64,000 nucleotides of DNA from a virus. A program made the position numbers and the translations under genes. Of the stretch, positions 1 to 9,325 are shown piece by piece (positions within the stretch are counted from its first letter, which is position 1; the number at the start of each line of letters is the position of its first letter). The stretch covers positions 1 through 64,000 of the IMG/VR virus record IMGVR_UViG_3300030329_003230; one strand, 5' to 3'. The notes beneath the pieces are model-generated. The model was not told where the DNA came from. It saw only the letters and a list, made by a program, of their open reading frames with translations, and searched no databases.

Positions 1-361
1 TCAAATTCTCTATTGCTTTCGTAAAGATTAATTTCTCTTCTCCTTTCAAGGTCCGTCTATGTTTCTTCAAATCTTTAACAATAGCAGGGATTGTTTTGTC
101 ATTAATACGATATTCTTTAGGGAAAATATCTAACTGTGATTTTGCTTCAGTCACATTCATATTGTATTTTTTAGATACACTCATAGCAACTTCATAATCG
201 TCCATTATTGGTATAGTAGATACCCAATTTTGAATGGTGTCAATTTCACTAACAATGTCTTCCTCTTCATCTTTTAAATTAGCTAGTTCCTCAATAGTCT
301 TAGCCTGTTCCCTGAGGTTATCTCCCTTCTCCCCTTTAGAAATTGATGCCAAACATACCAC
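1..361 (-). CDS. Hypothetical protein, truncated at left window edge
   Basis: An open leftward frame runs off the window edge and overlaps the terminase 3' end. It has no early ATG. Possible starts are GTG at 361 or TTG at 352, each behind a G-rich Shine-Dalgarno-like stretch. The product is charged and helical (EELANLKDEEED, then KEYRINDK). The position directly downstream of the large terminase is where portal genes often lie, but no portal motif is visible in this piece. The start is uncertain. Confidence 0.5.
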   Translation of the reverse strand, partial: MVCLASISKGEKGDNLREQAKTIEELANLKDEEEDIVSEIDTIQNWVSTIPIMDDYEVAMSVSKKYNMNVTEAKSQLDIFPKEYRINDKTIPAIVKDLKKHRRTLKGEEKLIFTKAIENL

Positions 362-1784
362 CCCCTGCAAGCATTGGCTGAGGCTCCTTACTATCAAAGA
401 TTTCCATGTCATCCAATAAAATAAATGATTCTAACATATCATGAGTTGCAGAATTAGCAATAGCAAGTCCCATCACTAAATCATCATGTGCTCCCACACC
501 TTCGAACTTACCGTTTTCTGTTATACTGAACATAGATAATTCTTCAATAATATTATCTGTAACTTTTCTTGATTCATCGTTACCCCTTGGAAAAATAATT
601 TTACCATTCTCAATATTCATTTGTAGATTCAAAATAATTTCTTCTTTTTTACGTCGAGTCATAGTGACATCTCTAATGTTTAAATCAGTTTCATTTCGTA
701 ATTCTTGAGTGAATGATTTAGCAAAGGTATTAGTTTCAAAATAAATTGCGTCGGGCTCAAACAATTTACCAATCATTTTTATTTTATTGATGTTTTCTCT
801 AAATTCTACATTCTTTTGTCTATCAATATATATGACTCTCTTGTTTCTATCTTCATCTACCTCTAACACAATAATAACATTGTAATCACCATCAGTAGAA
901 ATAGCAGGGTCAACCCCCACGTAATATGAATACCCTGAATCTTTCCTGTGTCTGAGTCTAAGGATATCGTTTTTACCTAATTGTTTACAATTGTCTATGT
1001 GCTCCTGCCCAAATAAGGCAGTTCCTGTAGATATAGGAATACAAAGATATTCTCTAGTAAACTTAAGAGAACCAACCTCTTGCTTCCTCTGCATTAAATT
1101 ATCATAACTCCACCTTTCAGGCCATAAGGGTTCATTATTTTGATTAAGACAAGGGTAAGTTCTAACAGTATATACCTTAGAATATTCTTCACTTGCTAAT
1201 AAAGCAAAAATATCTGTATAAGTAAAGGGAGTTCCAATCATTCTCAATGTTGCTGTGTGGTGAAGTGTAGGAATCATGTCACCAAAAAACCAATCCGTTA
1301 CTTTCTTGATAGCAGTAAGACTGAATTCTTTCAAAGGGTCGTCAATAATTATTTCTTGAGGATGAAGCCCACGAATTTGAGAACCAACTGAACGCTCAAG
1401 GATAGAATTACCATTAGTGAGAGTAATGTTACCAACAGCCCATCCCCTTGATGGGCGAAAATGAGCAATAGTATCATTGTTAAACATTTTATCTATTTCT
1501 CTCATGTGAACCATTGTCTGTTTATGGTTAGAAGAAATGTATAGCATCTGATATGGGGCAGGCTGAAAGCATAACTGCCATACAGCCCAAGAATGCATAA
1601 ACACAGATTTACCGTGGTCACGACTACAGATTACAACAGTTCTATCAGTAGATTTCATTAAATCTAACCACTCTTGATGAAAAGAAGTAAAGTCAAACCC
1701 TAGAACTTCAGTAAAAAAATATGGAAAGGAGTTCTTGGACATCTCCAAGTCCATTTGTTTACTGAAATCTAAATCTTCTAACAA
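336..1784 (-). CDS. terL: Terminase large subunit
   Basis: DNA-packaging motor and nuclease, 482 aa, a normal length. The N-terminal ATPase has a deviant Walker A typical of terminases (CSRDHGKS, residues 53-60), a Walker B EIIIDDP (about 144-150) and a coupling motif near IGTPF (183-187). The C-terminal RNase H-like nuclease shows the acidic clusters GVDPAISTDGD (D292), YFETN (about 348-352) and GAHDDLVMG (D434/D435). It cuts concatemeric DNA and pumps it into the prohead. The gene is last of the leftward packaging group in view and follows the upstream gene by 4 nt. Caudoviricetes membership follows from this protein plus the tail genes. Confidence 0.95.
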   Translation of the reverse strand: MLEDLDFSKQMDLEMSKNSFPYFFTEVLGFDFTSFHQEWLDLMKSTDRTVVICSRDHGKSVFMHSWAVWQLCFQPAPYQMLYISSNHKQTMVHMREIDKMFNNDTIAHFRPSRGWAVGNITLTNGNSILERSVGSQIRGLHPQEIIIDDPLKEFSLTAIKKVTDWFFGDMIPTLHHTATLRMIGTPFTYTDIFALLASEEYSKVYTVRTYPCLNQNNEPLWPERWSYDNLMQRKQEVGSLKFTREYLCIPISTGTALFGQEHIDNCKQLGKNDILRLRHRKDSGYSYYVGVDPAISTDGDYNVIIVLEVDEDRNKRVIYIDRQKNVEFRENINKIKMIGKLFEPDAIYFETNTFAKSFTQELRNETDLNIRDVTMTRRKKEEIILNLQMNIENGKIIFPRGNDESRKVTDNIIEELSMFSITENGKFEGVGAHDDLVMGLAIANSATHDMLESFILLDDMEIFDSKEPQPMLAGGGMFGINF

Positions 1785-1788
1785 AGAA

Positions 1789-2319
1789 TCACCCTCTTAG
1801 ATTAATAAACCACTTTTGAACATCCCAATTATTACCATAATGTTCTCTAAAATGCTCAAGAACAGCATCTGGAATTACTTCATCAACTTCAGGTTGTGTG
1901 CCTGTTTTCCATTGAGAACCAGCAGTAGTGTATCCAGAAATAGTTGGCACTGAAGGTTTGTTATCAATGGCTTTATCTCTGGCCATTAAACCGTATCCTT
2001 CTCCTAAAACAGAAGCCTTAGTGCCTCCCTTGTAAGCATACTCTTTACCTTCTTTACCTTGTCTTACAGCAAAACCACTAATGGCTACTAATCTATGTTT
2101 ATCTCCTTGTTGAATAATGACCCCAAACCATTCATCTACAGGATATTCTGCTGTTCTTGTTTTACTACCTCTTAATTCATAAAGGTCATCTGGATTACTT
2201 ACATCCCACATTTCCTTCACTTTAGATTCATCATCACCTAAAGCAATAACTTTCAATTCTTCCCCGCCAGAAAGTCTTCTTAATTCTGGATGGAATTTTA
2301 ACGTATCAAACCAATTCAT
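1789..2319 (-). CDS. MNW-tagged hypothetical protein
   Basis: 176 aa with no recognised domain. The ATG at 2319 gives an N-terminus MNWFDTLKFHPELRR, a variant of the M-S-W-x3-L-K tag of the neighbouring genes. A GTG three codons upstream is possible but less likely. The protein is mixed alpha/beta with several Trp residues, and Gly/Ser-rich in the middle. It sits between the small basic protein and TerL in one leftward transcription unit. Confidence 0.75.
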   Translation of the reverse strand: MNWFDTLKFHPELRRLSGGEELKVIALGDDESKVKEMWDVSNPDDLYELRGSKTRTAEYPVDEWFGVIIQQGDKHRLVAISGFAVRQGKEGKEYAYKGGTKASVLGEGYGLMARDKAIDNKPSVPTISGYTTAGSQWKTGTQPEVDEVIPDAVLEHFREHYGNNWDVQKWFINLRG

Positions 2320-2321
2320 AA

Positions 2322-2588
2322 TCACCAATCCCTACAAGCCATACATCTTGCTGAATAATCATTCCTCTCACACGTTTCACATTTATGCCTCGCTCGAAAA
2401 GATTTCTTACGCTTGGTATTACCTTTTTTCCCAGTAACAGAAACTCCCTTTTGGCCCCAATGGACTTTCTTATATCCTCCTTTTCCGTTAGGAACGCAGG
2501 CCATCCATTTCTTTCCTTTACGGTCAGAACTAGTTTTCTTAGTTCTTTTAGTACAAGTGGATGCCTTTAGGGTTTCTTGCCAAGACAA
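2322..2588 (-). CDS. Small basic Cys-containing protein with LSWQETLK N-terminus
   Basis: 88 aa if translated from TTG at 2588, which has a GGAGG seven bases upstream. This start removes an overlap with the previous gene and gives the tag (M)SWQETLKAS shared with neighbours. An ATG at 2642 is the longer alternative. The body is very basic (GYKKVHWGQKGV), followed by KKSFRARHKC and a CxxC...CMAC cluster, so it probably binds zinc. From memory, a SFRARHxC motif recurs in small proteins of marine tailed phages near structural genes; function unknown. Confidence 0.75.
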   Translation of the reverse strand: MSWQETLKASTCTKRTKKTSSDRKGKKWMACVPNGKGGYKKVHWGQKGVSVTGKKGNTKRKKSFRARHKCETCERNDYSARCMACRDW

Positions 2589-2601
2589 ATTATTTCCTCC
2601 A

Positions 2602-4884
2602 TTACCTGAATAATGCCTTAATCGTATATACTGATTCCTCATTTATTCCAAAATTAGCGGCAATAGACTCGTAAGAAGATACAGCCTTAACTATTTTATC
2701 AACTTCAGTTGCGGTCAATTCCATACTTTGTTCAAGGTGTAATTTATTTATAATTAAATCCATATCTTCAATTGAATTTAAAGACAAATTAGCATGGTAA
2801 ATTGGTTCATTATTCATTTTTCTAATAGTATCATGAGCTTCTAGCATCACTTGATTTATTTCATCCATTTTATAGAAGTCATCAAAAGCAGAATCTAATC
2901 TTTTAAGTTCCTTATACATGTCTTTATCTTTAACAGATAAACCGCCACTGTCTTTATCTAAAGAGCCAAACATAGTAGTAAATTCTGGAGTATTAATTGC
3001 GTATCTTAATTGTTCAATGGGGTAAATTTCACCCTGAGACTTCAAATAATTATCATAGTGTTCTTTGATATCTTTCCAAAACGGATATTTCTTTACCATC
3101 TCAGATATATCTTCATCACTATACCTTGATTTTTTAGCCATATCATAAATGATATAACCTACAGATTGCATATTTTTCTCTTTAAATCTATCACCGAATA
3201 ATGAATTAAGGGCTAATACAGCCATTCTACCGTTAAAGAAATACTTGTTATCCCAAGTTTTAGCTCCTGCCCTTTTCACTGATAATATAAAATTAGTTAA
3301 TGCTTTTAATTGTCTAAGGTCTATAATATCGTCTAAAGAGCCTTCTATGGTTTTACCTAAAAGATACCCTATTGGGTTATTTTCTTCATTTTTAATAGCT
3401 ATCATGTAAGCAGTGTGACTGTTAGCCCATCTTGGGAGTTCTTTAGGTGAGAAAAAATACTTACTACTAATAGGGGAGATATAATAAGAATCCATAGCCT
3501 TTAGGAAATTATTCCAAGGGGCTTTAAATTTAGCTAATTCTTTTGATGGAGTTCCCATTGCTGCTGGCTGTTCAGTTTTTCTACCTACCTGTCGTAGCCT
3601 TTGAGCAGTTTGATATTGACTAGCTGTTGGCTCTAAATTTACTTCACTCCTCTCTTGGAAGATTGAAAATTTTGTTTTCTTATCTTCTAAATATTCTCCA
3701 ACATCTTCTATGAAAGTCTTAACTAATTCATCTTGCTCAGTAATATCTACGTTTTCATCAACATAGTCCTTACCTACATTAATAACCCAATCTGAAATTG
3801 GTAGGCTAAATGTCCCATTATATTGTTCATCTTCTTGGGTTTCCTCAATAAATCCATCAAACCAATTGTCAAAATCTTCTAATTCTGCATCTGTAAAAGC
3901 AGCGTATTTTAGAGGTGAAGTTTTTACTAATTCTCTAACCTTAGAGACTTCAGATTTAGGAATCACAATATCTTCATAATCTCTATGATATTTGTAATAA
4001 AAGATAGGGTCTACATCTAACCTCTTAAAATCGCCCTCTTGTATTTTAATATCTTCAAATTTCAAACTAGGGTCAGAACCAGTTCTTATTTTATTGTAAT
4101 ATTCTATAATTCTAAGAGCAGTAAGAAGGGTGTTAGGTGCTCTCATTTTGATGCCCACACTTCCTAAATCAACGATATAACTTGGTGGAGTTTCAAATGT
4201 AAATAATTCATTTAACCGATAATATTTATCTCCTCTTTTTGAAGTTTTAATCTCTTTCCATAAATCACTATCTTTATACTTATTTTTCAAAGTGGCAAAA
4301 GCATCATCTAATGCTTTCTTTTCTTTATTATCAATACTGGACCAATATTCATAAATTGCTTTTCTATTAGACCAATCACCTAAAGGTAAATCTCCTATTT
4401 CTCTAGCCCAAGATAAATAGAGTTTAGTCTTTATTTGTTTACTCGAAGTTTTACCTGATTGTTCTTTATTAAGATAATTAATTCTTTTAATCAAATCTTC
4501 TAAATTATTACTGGTATTGGCATCAGGCGACATTTCAATATATTTTTCTAAATTAACTATTACATTAGGAATATTACTTCTCATACCCACTTGTAACTTA
4601 ACTAAAGAAGAATTAAAATTACTATCCTTTAAATCCGCCACTTCTAACTTGTCGTTATTATAAGAAAAAGTATTTCGTAATAATTTAGTTATGTCTGTTT
4701 CTAATGTTAAAAACTCTTTATCTTTTTGTTTTTCTTCAAATTCAGTAGAGAGATAATCTTTTATTTCTTGGTCTGATGAATCAGGATTCTTACTTTTTAT
4801 TTCTTGTATTAAATCGTCAGGTATTTCTTCCCCTGACCTTAAAGTGCTCATAATTTTCTTTTTCAATTTTCTACCAATTATCAT
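2602..4884 (-). CDS. Large hypothetical protein (760 aa)
   Basis: Lys/Glu/Asp-rich, soluble and largely helical, with no transmembrane segment or signal peptide. I recognise no domain. Its ATG overlaps the stop of the upstream 726-aa gene by one base (TAATG), so the two are probably co-translated. It lacks the MSW-type N-terminus of its neighbours (it starts MIIGRKLKKKI). A virion or prohead-internal role is possible from position only. Confidence 0.8.
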   Translation of the reverse strand: MIIGRKLKKKIMSTLRSGEEIPDDLIQEIKSKNPDSSDQEIKDYLSTEFEEKQKDKEFLTLETDITKLLRNTFSYNNDKLEVADLKDSNFNSSLVKLQVGMRSNIPNVIVNLEKYIEMSPDANTSNNLEDLIKRINYLNKEQSGKTSSKQIKTKLYLSWAREIGDLPLGDWSNRKAIYEYWSSIDNKEKKALDDAFATLKNKYKDSDLWKEIKTSKRGDKYYRLNELFTFETPPSYIVDLGSVGIKMRAPNTLLTALRIIEYYNKIRTGSDPSLKFEDIKIQEGDFKRLDVDPIFYYKYHRDYEDIVIPKSEVSKVRELVKTSPLKYAAFTDAELEDFDNWFDGFIEETQEDEQYNGTFSLPISDWVINVGKDYVDENVDITEQDELVKTFIEDVGEYLEDKKTKFSIFQERSEVNLEPTASQYQTAQRLRQVGRKTEQPAAMGTPSKELAKFKAPWNNFLKAMDSYYISPISSKYFFSPKELPRWANSHTAYMIAIKNEENNPIGYLLGKTIEGSLDDIIDLRQLKALTNFILSVKRAGAKTWDNKYFFNGRMAVLALNSLFGDRFKEKNMQSVGYIIYDMAKKSRYSDEDISEMVKKYPFWKDIKEHYDNYLKSQGEIYPIEQLRYAINTPEFTTMFGSLDKDSGGLSVKDKDMYKELKRLDSAFDDFYKMDEINQVMLEAHDTIRKMNNEPIYHANLSLNSIEDMDLIINKLHLEQSMELTATEVDKIVKAVSSYESIAANFGINEESVYTIKALFR

Positions 4885-7064
4885 TAGTTCACAACCTGTA
4901 TCATATTGTTTTCTCTTAAAACGTTTAAGATATCTTTCTTTTCTTTTTCATAAGTGGGGACGTGCTCAATAATGTCTTTTACTTTTTCCTCAACATCCTT
5001 GATTATTCCTTGTCTAATTTCTGGAACTATATCTTCTAGTAATTTTGATATCTCTTTAATTTCCTGCTCATAAGGTGGCTCATTAGATAAAATTAAATCT
5101 TCTATATTTTCTGTTGGCTCTACTTCTTCTGAAATAGTAAAAATCCTATTTCTTTTATCTTTAGAATATCCAACAGCAAGAGAAAGAATGTTCGACACTA
5201 TCTCTGTTAAATCTAATGCTCCTTGAATTAAAGTGGTATCTGTGTCAAAAAGAATATCTGCTAAATTCTCAGGTTTTTTCTTCAAGAAACCCATGTAAGC
5301 TATTTCTGCCATATATTTCTCAACACCAGAGAATTTATCCAAATTAAAATCTGTTGAAAAATCATAATCTCCTTTTATTTTCTGTATATCAATATCTAGA
5401 CTTTTACCTTCTTCCTTTACATCTTCTTCAATTTCAGAATATAAATTTGTAAAGTTAGTATCTCTCATACCTTCTCTAAAGAAATCAATAATTAAACTTC
5501 TGTCATTACTTTTAGGCATTAAAAAGTAAGTAACATTATCAAAAGTAGTCTCAACTAACCTATCTTCTATCGATTTTAATTTGTCTTCCCCTGTTTTATT
5601 ACCTAGGAGTTCTCGATATAAATTAGATATTATTTTATTATTATTCAATATTTTACTAATCTCAATTTTATCATCCTCATCGGGGTCTAAAAATAGCTTT
5701 AAGAATTCTATCTTAGCTGCGCTTAAAGAGTCATTTAGTTTAGATAATGAGCGATTCTTATTTTCTAATTCTCTAACTAATTTCCTTTTATCAGACATTA
5801 ATAGATTTCTAATAGTATCCTTATATTTAGGCCAGTCTTTTTCCTCATCTAGTCCAGAATTATCCTCACCTTCTAAAATAACATAATAATCGCTGTCTTT
5901 TTTCTGTCCAACTGAGTCAAGCCAAACTTTTCTCATAGTAAAAGCAGTTATCATATCATCACTTAGAGTAGTTCTACCTTTCATATCCCCAATAAAATCC
6001 TTAAACATCTTATCATCTATAGTAAAATCAGGTGATAAAAGTTCCATAATGACTCTACGCTTATCTTTCCAATTATCTTTTCTTCTTACATTAGGTTTTA
6101 ATTTGTCAGGTCTTAATGAACTAGTGATTTTGGTATTAGGACCAGCAATTTTAACAAAATATAATCTTGCTTTTTCTGCATCTATATTTCCAGATAGGGA
6201 AAGTTTAGTTTCAGTTACTTTTTCTTTAGCTTCTTGACCTCCAAACAATATCCAAAGGCGGTGAGAACGAATATCTAACTTAACAGAAGAATCCAACTGT
6301 TGAACTTGAGAAGATATTAGATTATTAGGGGTAGATTTAGTAAAGTTTTTCACCCATGTATTATTCATTTTTTGGTAATTTAAGGTGTTAAAATCTTTAG
6401 AACTAGAGAAAGATACCTCTTTTAATTTATCATAAGTTACGTCTTCAGGACCAGTTTCTGTATCTTCCTTTAGTGTAAAGGTGGGTAAAGTTGATTGTTT
6501 AAGATAAGGAACTACTACATCAGCATAATTTTCTGTTAAGAAATCTCTGAATTTAGTTCTAGTATCTTTAGATAATATAGACAATTGCTCAATAATATCC
6601 TCTTTCTCATTATCAGATTTATTTTCAAACCCATCCAATAAATTAGCAAATCCTTCTTCAGTCATTGAAGAACTAACTGTTGGTTTTGCGGTAGTTTTTG
6701 ATTCCTTGAGTTTCGTCTCAAGAATAGGTAACACTTCATTTATTATTTTGTCAATTCTAACTTTCATATCAGCAATATGTTGGTCTTGATATATTTCTCT
6801 ATAAATAGAACTTATTTCTGGAATATCATCAAATGAAAGCCTGTCATCTCTCCATTGTTTAAGGGTAGAAATAGTTGCTGTAATTCCTTTAGTTTCATAT
6901 TTACCATCTTTAATTAATTGAATGAATTCCTCTGCTTTACTATCGTTAATTAAATATGGCTGCCATCGCCCTCCGACATTAGCAGGTAAAGGAATAGTTT
7001 CACTCTTAGTTATTAGACGAATATCAGGATATCTTGTATCCTTGAGTACTTCCATCCAATGCAT
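4884..7064 (-). CDS. Large MHW-tagged hypothetical protein (726 aa)
   Basis: Begins MHWMEVLKDTRYPD, a variant of the shared N-terminal tag. The rest is highly charged and predominantly helical, with Lys/Glu-rich coiled-coil-like stretches near residues 390-470 and 600-720, and no recognised domain. It is coupled by a one-base overlap to the 760-aa gene. Size and charge resemble an internal virion or scaffold component, but nothing in the sequence proves this. Confidence 0.8.
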   Translation of the reverse strand: MHWMEVLKDTRYPDIRLITKSETIPLPANVGGRWQPYLINDSKAEEFIQLIKDGKYETKGITATISTLKQWRDDRLSFDDIPEISSIYREIYQDQHIADMKVRIDKIINEVLPILETKLKESKTTAKPTVSSSMTEEGFANLLDGFENKSDNEKEDIIEQLSILSKDTRTKFRDFLTENYADVVVPYLKQSTLPTFTLKEDTETGPEDVTYDKLKEVSFSSSKDFNTLNYQKMNNTWVKNFTKSTPNNLISSQVQQLDSSVKLDIRSHRLWILFGGQEAKEKVTETKLSLSGNIDAEKARLYFVKIAGPNTKITSSLRPDKLKPNVRRKDNWKDKRRVIMELLSPDFTIDDKMFKDFIGDMKGRTTLSDDMITAFTMRKVWLDSVGQKKDSDYYVILEGEDNSGLDEEKDWPKYKDTIRNLLMSDKRKLVRELENKNRSLSKLNDSLSAAKIEFLKLFLDPDEDDKIEISKILNNNKIISNLYRELLGNKTGEDKLKSIEDRLVETTFDNVTYFLMPKSNDRSLIIDFFREGMRDTNFTNLYSEIEEDVKEEGKSLDIDIQKIKGDYDFSTDFNLDKFSGVEKYMAEIAYMGFLKKKPENLADILFDTDTTLIQGALDLTEIVSNILSLAVGYSKDKRNRIFTISEEVEPTENIEDLILSNEPPYEQEIKEISKLLEDIVPEIRQGIIKDVEEKVKDIIEHVPTYEKEKKDILNVLRENNMIQVVN

Positions 7065-7073
7065 TTCTATACC

Positions 7074-7340
7074 TCAAAAAGAAAAATACTCCTCTACTCT
7101 AGTTCTAACTTTCATATTATCTATAGCTTCGTGAACTGCACCTTTTCCACCTTGAACTATTTCTATCATAGTAAGAACATCTTCGTATTCCTTCTGCCAT
7201 TTGTAGGGCTTTTCAAAATATCTTAAGACATCTTCAACATTATTCAATTGTCCAAATTCTACTAACACATGAGCGAAAGCAACTGTACTATCATAAGAAT
7301 TTAATTTATCGGCTTTCACCAATTCTTCCTCCCAACTCAT
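7074..7340 (-). CDS. MSW-tagged small protein
   Basis: 88 aa. The start ATG at 7340 is chosen because AGGAG lies upstream and the N-terminus MSWEEELVKADKL matches the shared tag; a longer frame from 7361 would overlap the preceding gene. The remainder is acidic and helical (YFEKPYKWQKEYEDVL). No domain recognised. Confidence 0.75.
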   Translation of the reverse strand: MSWEEELVKADKLNSYDSTVAFAHVLVEFGQLNNVEDVLRYFEKPYKWQKEYEDVLTMIEIVQGGKGAVHEAIDNMKVRTRVEEYFSF

Positions 7341-7351
7341 TGTGATTGCTC

Positions 7352-7552
7352 CTAATCCCATGCTGATGAAGTGGGGGTTTTTTCTCCACTAATATATTCT
7401 ATTCTTTTATCAAAAGTTCCTAATTTTTTTAATTCTGCTGCAATTGAATCTTTAGTATATGGGCCTCTTCCATCAACATGGCCCATAATTTTCTCTTCAC
7501 TAAGCCAATTAATTACGGGGCCTTCTTCTTTTAACACACTTTTCCAACTCAT
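7352..7552 (-). CDS. MSW-tagged small protein
   Basis: 66 aa starting MSWKSVLKEEGPV. The rest contains VDGRGPYTKDSIAAELKKLG, which looks like a small helical fold. Its start overlaps the stop of the upstream gene. The peptide LKEEGPV recurs as LKEGGPV near the C-terminus of the protein at 10573-11028. Confidence 0.75.
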   Translation of the reverse strand: MSWKSVLKEEGPVINWLSEEKIMGHVDGRGPYTKDSIAAELKKLGTFDKRIEYISGEKTPTSSAWD

Positions 7553-7812
7553 TGTAATTTCTCCTTTAATTCAGGGTGGAATTTAAAAACTACTTTCTTA
7601 GCATCCTTCTTGATAGATTTCCCATCAACCAAAATTTCAATTGGATATGGTTTATACTCGTCTTTCCAGTATGCAACTTCATAGCCTCCATCTTTCAAAA
7701 GTTCAACAAGCAAGCCCCTATTATTTTTCTTGTCCTCGGCTTGTAGGATTTTCTGAGTTCCTCTTGGTAAAAATAAATCAGGTTTCTTTTTTAGAATATT
7801 TTCCCAACTCAT
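7549..7812 (-). CDS. MSW-tagged small protein
   Basis: 87 aa. The start at 7812 (MSWENILKKKPD) follows GGAGAGG; a longer frame from 7839 would overlap the neighbour. Basic, with a beta-rich centre (EVAYWKDEYKPYPIEILVDG). No known domain. It ends KFHPELKEKLQ; FHPEL also occurs at the N-terminus of the 1789-2319 product. Confidence 0.75.
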   Translation of the reverse strand: MSWENILKKKPDLFLPRGTQKILQAEDKKNNRGLLVELLKDGGYEVAYWKDEYKPYPIEILVDGKSIKKDAKKVVFKFHPELKEKLQ

Positions 7813-7825
7813 TGCAACCTCTCCT

Positions 7826-8083
7826 TCATTCCTTTTCAAAGTAATCTAAGTAGTCATCCATAAAGTAACCGTAACCGTCATCTAATCTATCTTCAAACAT
7901 ATCTCTTGCATCATCTTCGTTCATCAAAATCGAGCCTTCTTTAGCGGGCGAAGTTAAGATATAACTTCCGTAGTGTGGTTCAATTTCATAATATGCTAAG
8001 TGTTTATATTTAGGGTGAAAACCCTTAACATGTTTAACATCGTGGTCAAATCGTTCTTCTTTTAATATATCTTTCCAACTCAT
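7826..8083 (-). CDS. MSW-tagged small acidic protein
   Basis: 85 aa, MSWKDILKEERFD at the N-terminus, then a Tyr/Asp-rich acidic C-terminus (DDGYGYFMDDYLDYFEKE). The start overlaps the upstream stop by ATGA, preceded by a GGAG that is itself part of the upstream gene. No domain recognised. Confidence 0.75.
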   Translation of the reverse strand: MSWKDILKEERFDHDVKHVKGFHPKYKHLAYYEIEPHYGSYILTSPAKEGSILMNEDDARDMFEDRLDDGYGYFMDDYLDYFEKE

Positions 8084-8349
8084 TGTAATTGCTCCTGCAT
8101 CTTTCTAGTTATCATAACCATTTCATTATAGGAATCCCTCGCTTCATCTCTATTTTTTGCATTTTTTATTTTATCATAATATATTTTATATGTTTCAACA
8201 AAATCGTTCTGTTTCTTTTTCCAAAATTTATTTGTGATAAAAGGTCTAATATTGGTTTCCATGTTTTCTATTTGGTTTTGAATCCATTGGTAGTCGGGGT
8301 TTGATGCTCTTTCCCTAATGCTAATTTTAATTATATTTTTCCAACTCAT
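8080..8349 (-). CDS. MSW-tagged small protein
   Basis: 89 aa, MSWKNIIKISIRER at the N-terminus, helical, ending KMQEQLQ. The last six residues and the following start codon are encoded by a 31-bp sequence repeated exactly at the end of the next upstream gene (8338-8368 versus 8072-8102), which also supplies the GGAG ribosome binding site. Confidence 0.75.
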   Translation of the reverse strand: MSWKNIIKISIRERASNPDYQWIQNQIENMETNIRPFITNKFWKKKQNDFVETYKIYYDKIKNAKNRDEARDSYNEMVMITRKMQEQLQ

Positions 8350-9011
8350 TGTAATTGCTCCTGCATCTTCTCTTTAATATCCAACCAAACTTGAGGGTGT
8401 TGTTGTGCTAACACTTCTTGAACAACTTGCATCTGATGAACAATAATTGTATCTTGTCTCTTATGCACAAGTTGCCCTTTGAATTCCAACATATACTTCA
8501 GAGATTCACGAATCTCCTTTGCAAGTTTGGTTAGACTATCAATGTATTTCGGATTAAGGTCATCTTCAGCAAACAACAACTCAATCTTTTCTTCTAATCT
8601 ATGGATATTATCTGAAAGTAAATCTATCTCATTCAAATCTCTCTTCATAATTTCAACTGCTGCGGATTTCTGAACAAGGGGTTTGAGATGTTTTGACATG
8701 TGTTTCATAATTTGCTGTCTCGTTGTGTCTAAATCGTGAGCAGCTTTTGTTGGCGATAACTCCCCCTCATGTATTGCCATTTCTAATTCTTTTCTCTGTG
8801 GGCTTACACATAAGGCACAACGGGGGTTTGATTGGTCTGTATATTCGGTATTCATATGATTCCTCAAATGCCTCGCTGAGATTCCACTTGTCCAACCCAT
8901 CTCACTATCCAAATCATCTGGAGTAGTTTTAGCAGAAGCTAGTCTTTCCTCTAATTGGTCCCTATCTTCACTTTGACAAATTTTACAATGTCTTCGGGTC
9001 TTAGGCATCAT
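8346..9011 (-). CDS. Tandem zinc/HTH-like protein, candidate small terminase
   Basis: 221 aa. Two similar N-terminal modules are visible: CKICQS...LDSEMGWTSGISARHL..H (about 8-52) and CALCVS...AAHDLDTTRQQIMKHM (about 66-108). Each is a CxxC followed by a helix-turn-helix-like segment ending in His. A long helical coiled coil follows (about 115-180). DNA-binding HTH plus oligomerising coiled coil in a packaging operon is the usual small-terminase plan, so that role is inferred. It lacks the MSW tag. Confidence 0.75.
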   Translation of the reverse strand: MMPKTRRHCKICQSEDRDQLEERLASAKTTPDDLDSEMGWTSGISARHLRNHMNTEYTDQSNPRCALCVSPQRKELEMAIHEGELSPTKAAHDLDTTRQQIMKHMSKHLKPLVQKSAAVEIMKRDLNEIDLLSDNIHRLEEKIELLFAEDDLNPKYIDSLTKLAKEIRESLKYMLEFKGQLVHKRQDTIIVHQMQVVQEVLAQQHPQVWLDIKEKMQEQLQ

Positions 9012-9319
9012 TCGTCACCTGTCGGATAAATTACATTTAAGTCCTTTCCAAACTCTTCATTCCAAGTTCTAATCCAAGCTTTCAATTGCTCTCCTTCAGG
9101 ATTATAGCCTAATATTCTCCCTCTAGGAGTAGTAATTAATTCTAAATGTTCTTTATCATTGAAGCCTTCTCCTCCAATCTCAGCATCATCTCTTGCTTTT
9201 TGAGACTGCCAAGCCCAACTTCTGTACGTTAAATAATCTACAACTTTTTCAGGGTTTGTATCTACTTCTCTACCATCAGAAGTTTTACCTTCCAATTTTA
9301 GAATACTTTCCCAACTCAT
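9008..9319 (-). CDS. MSW-tagged small protein
   Basis: 103 aa starting MSWESILKLEGKT. It has a Trp-rich middle (YRSWAWQSQKARDDAE) and an acidic C-terminus. ATGA overlap with the downstream gene. No known domain. Confidence 0.75.
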   Translation of the reverse strand: MSWESILKLEGKTSDGREVDTNPEKVVDYLTYRSWAWQSQKARDDAEIGGEGFNDKEHLELITTPRGRILGYNPEGEQLKAWIRTWNEEFGKDLNVIYPTGDE

Positions 9320-9325
9320 CTTTAT

